From Sporosarcina gallistercoris (lineage in GTDB: Bacteria > Bacillota > Bacilli > Bacillales_A > Planococcaceae), in NCBI RefSeq assembly GCF_014836415.1, contig NZ_JACSQY010000009.1, forward strand, positions 1 through 64,000: a stretch of DNA of 64,000 nt, given 5' to 3'. The translations under genes were made by a program, and so were the position numbers. Shown piece by piece: positions 26,960-35,151 of this stretch. The notes under the pieces are model-generated. The model saw nothing but the letters and a program-made list of their open reading frames with translations, did not search any database and was not told the origin of the DNA. How positions within the stretch are numbered: the stretch's first letter is position 1; each line of letters opens with the position of its first letter.

Positions 26960-28003
26960 TTATTTTCCAATCATGCGGACTAGGTTTAAAATTGGGCGGT
27001 AATTCGCCCCGGCAAGACCGATGATTTCGACAAACAATTCGATAGCGAGTAAGATGACGAATAGTAACAAGATCGCTCCCCATACCGTTGCTTGTGAGAA
27101 CAGCACTGCTGCGATTCCGAAAAGAATGGCAATACCGTAAATGACAAGTACAGTTTGACGATGTGAAAACCCTGCGCGCAGCAAGCAATGATGCAAGTGG
27201 GATTTATCCGGCGCGGTAATCGATTGTTTCATGCGAATACGTCTGACAATCGCAAAGAATGTATCAGAAATCGGTACACCTAGCATAATAATCGGGATAA
27301 CGAGCGATACGACGGCAACGTTCTTGAATCCGAGAAGTGCCAAAACGGAAATCATGAACCCTAAGAACAATGATCCCGTATCGCCCATGAAGATTTTTGC
27401 AGGATGGAAGTTGAATAGTAAAAATCCAAGTGAACTAGCCGCAAGGATTGCTGCTGTGACAAGTACAAACGTGTTTCCCATGATAAGTGCCATGACTGAA
27501 ATGGAGATGAGCGCAATTGTCGAAACACCTGCGGCCAGACCATCCAGTCCGTCGATCAGGTTGATGGCATTCGTTACACCAACAATCCAAAGAATCGTAA
27601 TAGGAATACTTAAATACCCAAAGTCAATTTGTCCGAGAAATGGTAAGTTTATGAAATCGATTTGCAGATGTCCAACAGTCATTACGACAATTGCGGCAAC
27701 CAACTGACCTAATGCTTTCGCTTTCGCTGTAATTTCCAGCATATCGTCAAAGAACCCGATCGCGATGATGATTACGGCGCCAATCAAAATACCGGCAGCA
27801 TGTTCATCTTTAGGCAGCAATATTGCATATCCGATTAAAAACGCTCCAAATATTGCAAGTCCTCCAATACGCGGCATGACCGCAGCATGGACTTTGCGGT
27901 AATTCGGTCTATCAACCGCCCCTATACGGAAGGCGAATTTTATGACAAGTGGAGTTAGTATGATGGCGCCGACAAACGCAGCCGCCATTGCAAGGAATAA
28001 CAT
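26960..28003 (-). CDS. tagO: Undecaprenyl-phosphate GlcNAc-1-phosphate transferase
   Basis: Makes the first lipid intermediate for wall teichoic acid and related polymers by moving GlcNAc-1-P to undecaprenyl phosphate. A 347-residue membrane protein of the MraY/WecA superfamily with about 11 TM helices. The active-site motifs are present: DRPNYRKVH and RIGGLAIF near the N-terminus, GFFDDMLEI, NLIDGLDGLAAG, FMGDTGSLFLG and the His-rich DKSHLHHCLL. ATG at 28003 has GGGAGG upstream; an in-frame TTG at 28027 is less likely. It lies between the LCP gene and secA2. Confidence 0.95.
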   Translation of the reverse strand: MLFLAMAAAFVGAIILTPLVIKFAFRIGAVDRPNYRKVHAAVMPRIGGLAIFGAFLIGYAILLPKDEHAAGILIGAVIIIAIGFFDDMLEITAKAKALGQLVAAIVVMTVGHLQIDFINLPFLGQIDFGYLSIPITILWIVGVTNAINLIDGLDGLAAGVSTIALISISVMALIMGNTFVLVTAAILAASSLGFLLFNFHPAKIFMGDTGSLFLGFMISVLALLGFKNVAVVSLVIPIIMLGVPISDTFFAIVRRIRMKQSITAPDKSHLHHCLLRAGFSHRQTVLVIYGIAILFGIAAVLFSQATVWGAILLLFVILLAIELFVEIIGLAGANYRPILNLVRMIGK

Positions 28004-28253
28004 GTCCTTCCTCCCTGTAGTACTCAATTTTAGTTGAAGCCTACCGTATTATAACATGCCCACATAAAGAAAGCACTCTGTGAAACAATTTTTCTATGAG
28101 AAAACAAACCGGTTAGTTTTCAATACCCGTTATATATACGGTTTACGCCTATTATCTAACACGTTCTTTTATGCACTTCTAGTCTTTTCCGCTCTTGTTT
28201 GATAAAATAGAGTCGTGTCCGTCGAATGGACAATATAAAGGAGCGTTAACTAT

Positions 28254-30632
28254 ATGCTATCCATTTTCAGACGATCAAACCAAACCAGTGATCGACAACT
28301 TAAGAAATACCGGAAAACCGTCGATCGTATAAATAAATTAGAAGCGAATTATGTCGACTTATCCGATGACCAACTTGCTCAGAAAACAGTTGAATTCAAA
28401 GAACGCATTGCGAATGGCGAAACGGTCGAGTCCATTCTCCCGGAAGCATTTGCGATTGTTCGCGAAGCTTCAAAACGCGTTCTCCACATGCGTCATTTTG
28501 ATGTACAAATGATTGGCGGCATGGTATTGACTGAAGGGAATATCGCTGAAATGCCGACTGGCGAAGGAAAAACATTAGTCGCCTCCCTTCCGTCTTATGT
28601 ACGTGCACTTGAAGGCAAAGGCGTTCACATTATAACGGTGAATGACTATCTGGCACGTCGCGACTTCGAACAGATGGGACAAATCCATCGTTTCCTCGGA
28701 CTAACTGTCGGATTGAACGTACCGATGATGCAAAGTTTTGAAAAGAAAGAAGCGTATGATGCGGATATTACGTATGGCGTCGGTACCGAGTTCGGCTTTG
28801 ACTATTTACGCGATAATATGGCACAGCATATCAGCCAGAAAGTGCAGCGTCCTTATCATTACGCGATTATCGATGAAGTCGACAGTGTACTGATCGATGA
28901 AGCGAAAACTCCATTGATTGTTGCAGGTAAAATGCAAGCGGATGCGGATCTCCATATGATTGCAGCCCGCCTTGCTAAACGATTTGTACAAGGTGAGGAT
29001 TTTGACTTTGACGATGAAACCAAGTCGACGTCATTAACAGAAACAGGCATTGAAAAAGTCGAAAAAGCGTTCGGTGTAGATAATTTATATGATCTTGAGC
29101 ATCAGACACTCTACCATTATATGATTCAAGCGGTTCGAGCCCATGTGATTTTCAAGCGGGATGTGGACTATATCGTACGTGACCAGAAAATCGAATTGGT
29201 CGACATGTTCACCGGACGGATCATGGATGGACGGACGTTATCTGACGGACTTCACCAGGCGATCGAAGCGAAAGAAGGTCTTCCGATCACGGATGAAAAC
29301 AAAGCTCAAGCACAGATCACGATCCAAAACTATTTCCGCATGTATCCAAGACTGTGCGGGATGACAGGGACTGCGAAAACGCAGGAACGGGAATTCCGGG
29401 AAGTCTACAACATGCAAGTCATCCAAATTCCGACAAACCGTCCCCACCAGCGTGTCGACCAAGAAGACTTTGTCTTTAAAACAATTGACCAAAAGTATAA
29501 AGCGATGGCAAAAGAAGTGGCTGAACGGCACAAAGCCGGACAACCCGTACTTGTCGGAACGACGTCAATTTTGCAGTCAGAAAAAGTGGTCGAGTATTTG
29601 GATGAACAAAAACTGGACTACAACTTGTTGAACGCGAAAAGTGTCGAACAAGAAGTCGAACTCATCTCAAATGCAGGTCAAAAAGGTCATATTACAGTTG
29701 CGACAAACATGGCAGGACGCGGAACCGACATCGTCCTCGGTGAAGGTGTTGAAGATTTAGGCGGATTGTTCGTACTCGGTACCGAAAAGCATGAAAGCCG
29801 ACGGATCGATAACCAACTTCGCGGACGTTCAGGTCGTCAAGGGGACAAAGGGGAATCCCGATTCTTCCTATCTCTTGAAGATGACATGTTCAAGAGATTT
29901 GCAAAAGATGATATCGAGAAGTTCGAGAAGAAACTTGAAACTGATGAAAACGGACTCGTATTGAATAAAGATGTCAATGAACTGACGGAGCGTACTCAAC
30001 GGATTGTTGAAGGCGCGCACTATTCGATGCGTGAGTATAATTTGAAGTTGGATGATGTCATCAACGATCAGCGCAATGTGCTATATGGATTGCGTGATAA
30101 TGTATTGGAACGTAACGATGTGAATGGTCTCTTGCAAACGATGTTGAAAGAGACGACCGAGTTCGTTGTATTCGATAGCTGTCCAGAAGGTGAAACTCCG
30201 GACCAATGGGATTTCGAGCGCATCGAGCGCACGTTGAACTCGCTGCTCCGTACGCCTGTTGAATTGCCGCGGACATTTGAAAAACCATCGCAAATCGTCA
30301 AATTCTATGCTGAGCCCCTTGACGAATTGGTTGCATACATTCAATCATTTGAGGATAATGAGCAAGTGAACCAACTTATTCCACAAGTCATGCTCAGTCA
30401 CATAGACACGATGTGGGTGAAGCATCTTGAAGTCATGACACGGTTGAAAGAAGGTATTGGACTTCGCTCCTATGGGCAGGAGGATCCGATGCGCATCTAT
30501 CAGCGCGAAGGATTGGAACTCTTCGGGAAACATTACCAAAAACTGCGCCGGGATATTGCTTCTGAAGTCATTCACTTCATGAAAATCTTGACAGAACAGC
30601 AGCAACAACAATCACAGGAGGTTGACTCATGA
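28254..30632 (+). CDS. secA2: Accessory Sec ATPase SecA2
   Basis: Drives export of a subset of proteins through SecYEG. It is 792 residues, shorter than canonical SecA. Visible are Walker A MPTGEGKT (100-107), Walker B IIDEVDSVLIDEA, ITVNDYLARRD, the preprotein cross-linking domain, GTTSILQSEKVVEYL, NMAGRGTDI and the arginine finger RGRSGRQGD. The C-terminus is Gln-rich and lacks the CxC...CH zinc motif that canonical SecA uses to bind SecB or lipids. The adjacent slaP gene, overlapping by 4 bases, marks it as the S-layer type SecA2 first described in Bacillus anthracis. The SD and start are good (AAAGGAG). Confidence 0.95.
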   Translation: MLSIFRRSNQTSDRQLKKYRKTVDRINKLEANYVDLSDDQLAQKTVEFKERIANGETVESILPEAFAIVREASKRVLHMRHFDVQMIGGMVLTEGNIAEMPTGEGKTLVASLPSYVRALEGKGVHIITVNDYLARRDFEQMGQIHRFLGLTVGLNVPMMQSFEKKEAYDADITYGVGTEFGFDYLRDNMAQHISQKVQRPYHYAIIDEVDSVLIDEAKTPLIVAGKMQADADLHMIAARLAKRFVQGEDFDFDDETKSTSLTETGIEKVEKAFGVDNLYDLEHQTLYHYMIQAVRAHVIFKRDVDYIVRDQKIELVDMFTGRIMDGRTLSDGLHQAIEAKEGLPITDENKAQAQITIQNYFRMYPRLCGMTGTAKTQEREFREVYNMQVIQIPTNRPHQRVDQEDFVFKTIDQKYKAMAKEVAERHKAGQPVLVGTTSILQSEKVVEYLDEQKLDYNLLNAKSVEQEVELISNAGQKGHITVATNMAGRGTDIVLGEGVEDLGGLFVLGTEKHESRRIDNQLRGRSGRQGDKGESRFFLSLEDDMFKRFAKDDIEKFEKKLETDENGLVLNKDVNELTERTQRIVEGAHYSMREYNLKLDDVINDQRNVLYGLRDNVLERNDVNGLLQTMLKETTEFVVFDSCPEGETPDQWDFERIERTLNSLLRTPVELPRTFEKPSQIVKFYAEPLDELVAYIQSFEDNEQVNQLIPQVMLSHIDTMWVKHLEVMTRLKEGIGLRSYGQEDPMRIYQREGLELFGKHYQKLRRDIASEVIHFMKILTEQQQQQSQEVDS

Positions 30633-31531
30633 AATTTCTTTCCATGTTTAAGAAGACCGAAAAGACAGGAAGCGACAGCACTATCGGCTCTGAAGAACTA
30701 ATGGCCGGTACTGGCGGACCCGCTGGAGACGAGGTTATTGAAACAGCGCTATCCCTTCACCCCTCATGGGAATTGCCGCAAGAACAGGAATACGTATTCC
30801 GTTTTCTTGCAAACGAGCTGGAAGCTCTTAAACCAAACCAAATTTCATTGTCCGGAATAGATATTGACGTGGAACCAGCTACAGGTGAATTTTTAGTCAA
30901 AGCATTTTTCCGTTCTTCTCTGGACCAAACGATTACGATTGGTGAAGTGGAATTGATGCTGATGGATGAAGAAGGTAAAACACTTGGTTCTCAACAATTC
31001 GACTTGAGTGAACTTGGCGAAATGGCTCCACGCAGCGCACGTCCATGGGTGTTCGTCTTCACAAAAGAGAATCTCTTCGTTGAAGAGCCGCCTGCAGAAA
31101 ACTGGAAACTTGCGTTCAACGTACAGTCCATGGTTCCACACAAGTTGGAACTTGAAGAATCTTGGGAAACAAGCCTTCCCGCTGAACAAAAAGCAGCGCT
31201 TGAAGAGGTTGTCGGCAACTTACCGAAGTTGAAACCACGCGAAGTGAACATCGCTGGATTCCAAGTCGGAAAACAAGACGATGGAAGTATCGCAGCGTCT
31301 GTGTTCATCCGCAACGGTCACTCGAAACAGATAAACATCGAGAAGCTGCCGCTTGAACTGATCGATGCGTCAGGTGAAGTCGTAGCAAGCGGTTCGTTTG
31401 ATATCGGTTCACTTCCAGTGAATGCGAATACAACGAAACCATGGACATTCGTGTACCCAACAGAAATGGTGTCAAAAGAAGATCCCGATTTCTCCCGTTG
31501 GACTATCCGAGTTCCTCAGCAAAATGCATAA
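30629..31531 (+). CDS. slaP: Accessory Sec system S-layer assembly protein SlaP
   Basis: A 300-residue soluble protein with two tandem SLAP_DUP domains. The first (about 45-165) has WELPQEQEYVFRFLANELEA, LKPNQISLSGIDI and RPWVFVFTKENLF; the second (about 180-300) repeats the pattern with AALEEVVGNLPKLKPREVNI and KPWTFVYPTEMV. In B. anthracis SlaP works with SecA2 in secretion of S-layer proteins. The start overlaps the secA2 stop (ATGA) with AGGAGG upstream, so the two are translationally coupled. A strong terminator follows, so this is a two-gene operon. Confidence 0.93.
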   Translation: MKFLSMFKKTEKTGSDSTIGSEELMAGTGGPAGDEVIETALSLHPSWELPQEQEYVFRFLANELEALKPNQISLSGIDIDVEPATGEFLVKAFFRSSLDQTITIGEVELMLMDEEGKTLGSQQFDLSELGEMAPRSARPWVFVFTKENLFVEEPPAENWKLAFNVQSMVPHKLELEESWETSLPAEQKAALEEVVGNLPKLKPREVNIAGFQVGKQDDGSIAASVFIRNGHSKQINIEKLPLELIDASGEVVASGSFDIGSLPVNANTTKPWTFVYPTEMVSKEDPDFSRWTIRVPQQNA

Positions 31532-31538
31532 ATGATCT

Positions 31539-31572
31539 ATCCCCGTACATTCGGTTGTACGGGGATTTTTTT
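31539..31572 (+). terminator. Terminator of secA2-slaP
   Basis: A 10-bp stem (ATCCCCGTAC with GTACGGGGAT) followed by seven T. Confidence 0.93.
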
Positions 31573-31726
31573 GCGTTCAGTAGTATTTGGATACAATGGG
31601 TTGAATTTTGCTGCATTATAAAGCAATAACGACATCTGGTAAAGAAACTCTCCCGTCTGTCGTTGAATCCATCCAAAAGTCGGACAATCGTCATGTCCTG
31701 ATTCAAAACCCACTACTCTCGCCCAT

Positions 31727-31757
31727 AAAAAAAGACTGCCCATTAGGACAGCCTTCC
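31727..31757 (-). terminator. Terminator of nagB
   Basis: On the minus strand AAGGCTGTCC pairs with GGGCAGTCTT (two wobble pairs) and a run of seven T follows. Confidence 0.75.
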
Positions 31758-31771
31758 GTTCAATTCTTCTA

Positions 31772-32473
31772 TTACAGTTTCAAATCAGTAATGACTACAA
31801 CGTCCTGGTGATTCAGCAAATACGTCACTGGCCACTCAGTGGAGACTTCACCAGCGAAGAGTTTCTCGAGAGCTGCGCGTTTTTTCTCGCCAAAAGCAGC
31901 AACGATGAGTTTTTTCGCTTGCATAATCGAGGAAATGCCCATTGTTAATGCAGTTACAGGCATCGTTTCACCTTCTTTGAAATACTGGCTGTTCACCGCA
32001 ATCGTCGATTCCGTCAGTTCGACAACGTGCGTCACAGAGTCTGGGGATGTCCCAGGTTCGTTAAATGCGATGTGCCCGTTCTCGCCGATACCAAGAAACT
32101 GAATATCGAGCGGGTTCTCTTTCAATAGTGTTTCGTAGCGCACACACTCCGCATCCAAGTCTTCAGCCATCCCATTTTCGATATGAGTTTCTTTGAATGG
32201 CTTTTCTGAGAATAGATGATGGTTCATATAGTACGCATAACTGTTTTCATGAGTAGCAGGAATACCGACGTATTCGTCCAAGTTAAATGCCGTCACATTT
32301 GTAAAGTCCAGATCGGATGCTCTCAGTTTTTCATAAACCGGCTCCATCGTACTTCCTGTTGCGAGCCCAAGTACATGTAAACGTCCTGCTTCCAATTCTT
32401 CGCGCACCAATCCACAAATTTTCTCTGCGCCTTGCTCCTTACTGTCAACCACGATTGTCTGTATATTCTTCAT
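31772..32473 (-). CDS. nagB: Glucosamine-6-phosphate deaminase
   Basis: Converts glucosamine-6-P to fructose-6-P and ammonia. The 233 residues fit the compact Gram-positive form without the allosteric C-terminal extension. Conserved elements are GLATGSTMEPVYEKL, AFNLDEYVGIPATHENSY with the catalytic Asp, LGIGENGHIAFNEPG with catalytic His and Glu, and TVNSQYF-like AVNSQYFKEGE. nagA and a NagR-type regulator are not adjacent, so the gene is a lone transcription unit. It could supply or drain the amino-sugar pool for the nearby wall-polymer genes, an inference. Confidence 0.95.
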   Translation of the reverse strand: MKNIQTIVVDSKEQGAEKICGLVREELEAGRLHVLGLATGSTMEPVYEKLRASDLDFTNVTAFNLDEYVGIPATHENSYAYYMNHHLFSEKPFKETHIENGMAEDLDAECVRYETLLKENPLDIQFLGIGENGHIAFNEPGTSPDSVTHVVELTESTIAVNSQYFKEGETMPVTALTMGISSIMQAKKLIVAAFGEKKRAALEKLFAGEVSTEWPVTYLLNHQDVVVITDLKL

Positions 32474-32666
32474 GTCTATCTCCCAACTTTCTTTAAAAGT
32501 CCTTTATTAATTGTAAAGCGTGATGCCCACCTGGTCAACAAACTGTCCCATTCTCACTGTTCGCTTTATTGCCATCTTACAACCTCTGAACTCCCCTATC
32601 ATTTTCATATGACGATAATGTGGTGACTCTATGAACAAAGTGTGAACTTCTTACCTACTACGAAAG

Positions 32667-32686
32667 TATTAGGGAATTCCCTAGTA
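32667..32686. promoter_or_regulatory. 20-bp palindrome upstream of the ba3 oxidase genes
   Basis: TATTAGGGAATTCCCTAGTA is a perfect 12-bp palindrome (AGGGAATTCCCT) extended to 20 bp with one mismatch. It lies about 78 bases before the first oxidase gene and is the only strong palindrome in the 290-base gap. A repressor or redox-regulator site is a guess. Confidence 0.45.
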
Positions 32687-32763
32687 TTTTAATTTCCTGG
32701 ATTCAATATGATGAAAGTAGTTCTTATACAGTAACCAGACATCAAATGAAGGCGGTGAATAAT

Positions 32764-32907
32764 ATGGCAAAGAAGCACACTACCAACGATATCCCGGCGT
32801 CAGATTCCTCTTCCAATTTAAAAGGAACATTCATCATGGTAATGATGTTAGGACTCCTTATGGTCGGTTCATGGTTTGGCGCTTATTGGCTTTTCATTTC
32901 AAGATAA
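32764..32907 (+). CDS. Cytochrome c oxidase subunit IIa (ba3 type)
   Basis: A 47-residue protein with a polar N-terminus (MAKKHTTNDIPASDSSSNLK) and a single TM helix (GTFIMVMMLGLLMVGSWFGA) ending YWLFISR. This is the size and shape of the subunit IIa of ba3 oxidases, which supplies the TM helix missing from subunit II. AAGGCGGTGA lies before ATG 32764. It is 24 bases before the subunit II gene, first in a three-gene operon. Confidence 0.85.
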   Translation: MAKKHTTNDIPASDSSSNLKGTFIMVMMLGLLMVGSWFGAYWLFISR

Positions 32908-32931
32908 CGAGAAAAGAAGGAGGCAGAGGTT

Positions 32932-33432
32932 ATGCATCTGCACAAGTATGAGAAAGTTTGGCTCACGTTCGGTATGGCATCATTAGTTATTTTTCTTTTA
33001 ATTATAGGTTTTGCAGCGTTTTGGAAAGGCACTCATCCACAAAGTCACTTGGAGACCATCGATCCGAACAATGTGGAAGCACACGATTCGTTCAAACCGG
33101 AAAACTTAGGTCTGACAGAAGTCGCAGACGGTAAATACAAAGTCAACATTGTCGCATCCGCATTTAACTATGATTTCGGTGTCGACAAGGATGAAAAACC
33201 TGTCAAAACAATCCGTGTCCCCCAAGGCTCCACAATTCTCTTTACAGCGACAACGAAAGACGTCGTTCACGGATTTCAGGTAGCCGGGACAAATGTCAAT
33301 ATGATGTTGGAACCGGGACACATCAGCCGGTTTGAAGCGGTCATGAAAAACAAAGGCGAATTCACGATTGTTTGTAACGAATACTGCGGCATCGGTCATC
33401 ATCAGATGTTCGGAAAAGTAGAGGTGTATTAA
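32932..33432 (+). CDS. cbaB: Cytochrome c oxidase subunit II, CuA-binding (ba3 type)
   Basis: Takes electrons from cytochrome c at the CuA centre outside the membrane. The 166-residue product has one TM helix (about 13-33) and a C-terminal cupredoxin domain with the CuA ligands: His in DVVHGFQVAGTN and the cluster CNEYCGIGHHQMFG. The length matches Thermus ba3 subunit II rather than the larger two-helix aa3 form. It directly precedes subunit I, with one base between. Confidence 0.94.
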   Translation: MHLHKYEKVWLTFGMASLVIFLLIIGFAAFWKGTHPQSHLETIDPNNVEAHDSFKPENLGLTEVADGKYKVNIVASAFNYDFGVDKDEKPVKTIRVPQGSTILFTATTKDVVHGFQVAGTNVNMMLEPGHISRFEAVMKNKGEFTIVCNEYCGIGHHQMFGKVEVY

Positions 33433-33433
33433 T

Positions 33434-35101
33434 ATGGGTGCCACTGATAATAATTTGCGTCTCTTCCCGAAAAAAGATGCACGACTCTATATGTCTTTCA
33501 TGTATGTCACGTTCGTTTCATTACTAGTTGGGGGTCTTATGGGACTGTTGCAGACATTTGTCCGTTCCGGAAGATTCACCCTTCCCTTCAACATTAACTA
33601 TTACACGATTCTAACGGTGCACGGAGTCATTCTCGGACTCGTTTTGACCACGTTCTTCATCATCGGATTCCAGTTTGCACTTATGGGGAAAACAGTAGGA
33701 ATTTCAGACAAACAGCGGAAAGTAGGCTGGTTCTCGTTCTGGATGATGCTCGTCGGTACTGTGATGGCGGCGGTCACAATCCTAGTTGGGCAAGCGAACG
33801 TACTGTATACATTCTATGCACCACTTGCAGCCCACCCGGCCTTCTATATCGGTCTTGCTCTCGTCATTGTCGGCAGTTGGATTTCTGCATTCACAAACTT
33901 CCGTCAGTTGTATATATGGAAAAAAGCACATAAAGGTGAAAAATCACCATTGCTTGCATTCATGGTTGTCATTAACATGCTCATGTGGGTTATCGCATCC
34001 CTCGGTGTTGCGATTGCCGTAGTTGTTCAGTTCATCCCGTGGTCACTCGGTTATACGGAAACGATCAACGTGCTCGTCAGCCGTACGTTGTTCTGGTACT
34101 TCGGTCACCCGCTTGTCTATTTCTGGTTATTACCCGCGTATATGGCGTGGTATGCAATCATCCCGAAAATCATCGGAGGCAAACTATTCAGTGATTCACT
34201 TGCTCGCCTAGCATTCATTCTGCTCTTACTGTTCTCGATTCCGGTTGGATTCCACCACCAATTGACAGAACCAGGGATTGACCCGACTTGGAAGTTCATT
34301 CAAGTAGTCTTGACATTCATGGTCGTCATCCCATCACTCATGACCGCTTTCTCGATTTTTGCAACGTTCGAGATTACAGGCCGCAAAAAAGGATTCTCTA
34401 GTCTTTTCGGCTGGTTCAAGAAATTGCCATGGGGCGATGTACGATTCTTCGCACCATTCGTCGGTATGGTGGCCTTCATCCCAGGCGGAATCGGCGGAAT
34501 CATCAACGCTTCCCACCAGATGAACGCATTGGTCCACAATACGATCTGGGTCACTGGTCACTTCCATTTAACGATTGCAACAACTGTCATTTTGACGTAC
34601 TTCGGTATTGCATATTGGCTAGTGCCCCACTTGACTGGTCGTCGCCTGACAAAGCAACTGAACAAACTTGGAATCATCCAAACAATCATCTGGTCAGTCG
34701 GTATGATGATCATGTCCACTGCGATGCATATTCAAGGTCTCCTCGGAGGACCGCGCCGTTCGGCATACTCTGAATACGCCGGTGGGGCACAGGTCGATAC
34801 ATGGATCGGCTATCAGCTTGCACAAGCTATCGGTGGTACGATTCTATTCGTCGGTATCTTACTTATGACATACATCTTCATCAAGCTTACATTTTTCGCA
34901 CCTCGCGGAGTGGAGGAATTCCCAATCGCCGAAGAGGATGAAGACGCGCAAACCACACCGAAAGTACTTGAAAACTGGTATTTGTGGATTGGTATTACAA
35001 TTGCGCTGATCGCATTCGCGTACACGATTCCAATGATTGATATTATTAAACACTCTCCACCAGGTTCCGTTCCATTTAAATGGCCAATCGGAAGAATGTA
35101 A
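33434..35101 (+). CDS. cbaA: Cytochrome c oxidase subunit I (ba3 type)
   Basis: Reduces O2 at the heme-CuB centre and pumps protons. The 555-residue product has about 13 TM helices. Heme and copper ligands are seen in YTILTVHGVILG, the CuB His with cross-linked Tyr in FGHPLVYFWLLPAY, the His pair in GFHHQLTEP and the heme His pair in GHFHLTIATT. It lacks the D-channel Asn/Asp pattern of A-type oxidases, as B-type enzymes do. Subunit III is absent, normal for ba3. No assembly factor (SCO, CtaA or CtaB) is next to it. Confidence 0.95.
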   Translation: MGATDNNLRLFPKKDARLYMSFMYVTFVSLLVGGLMGLLQTFVRSGRFTLPFNINYYTILTVHGVILGLVLTTFFIIGFQFALMGKTVGISDKQRKVGWFSFWMMLVGTVMAAVTILVGQANVLYTFYAPLAAHPAFYIGLALVIVGSWISAFTNFRQLYIWKKAHKGEKSPLLAFMVVINMLMWVIASLGVAIAVVVQFIPWSLGYTETINVLVSRTLFWYFGHPLVYFWLLPAYMAWYAIIPKIIGGKLFSDSLARLAFILLLLFSIPVGFHHQLTEPGIDPTWKFIQVVLTFMVVIPSLMTAFSIFATFEITGRKKGFSSLFGWFKKLPWGDVRFFAPFVGMVAFIPGGIGGIINASHQMNALVHNTIWVTGHFHLTIATTVILTYFGIAYWLVPHLTGRRLTKQLNKLGIIQTIIWSVGMMIMSTAMHIQGLLGGPRRSAYSEYAGGAQVDTWIGYQLAQAIGGTILFVGILLMTYIFIKLTFFAPRGVEEFPIAEEDEDAQTTPKVLENWYLWIGITIALIAFAYTIPMIDIIKHSPPGSVPFKWPIGRM

Positions 35102-35102
35102 A

Positions 35103-35146
35103 AAACATCCGGATTGTAAGCGACTATGCTTACGGTCCGGATGTTT
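35103..35146. terminator. Bidirectional terminator, oxidase / EAL gene
   Basis: An 11-bp outer stem (AAACATCCGGA with TCCGGATGTTT) and an inner TGTAAGC/GCTTAC stem, flanked by A and T runs. Confidence 0.9.
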
Positions 35147-35151
35147 TCTAT

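Noticed and set aside
32500..32560. A CcpA cre site before nagB
   Set aside because: TGTAAAGCGTGATG has too many mismatches to the cre consensus to support a call.
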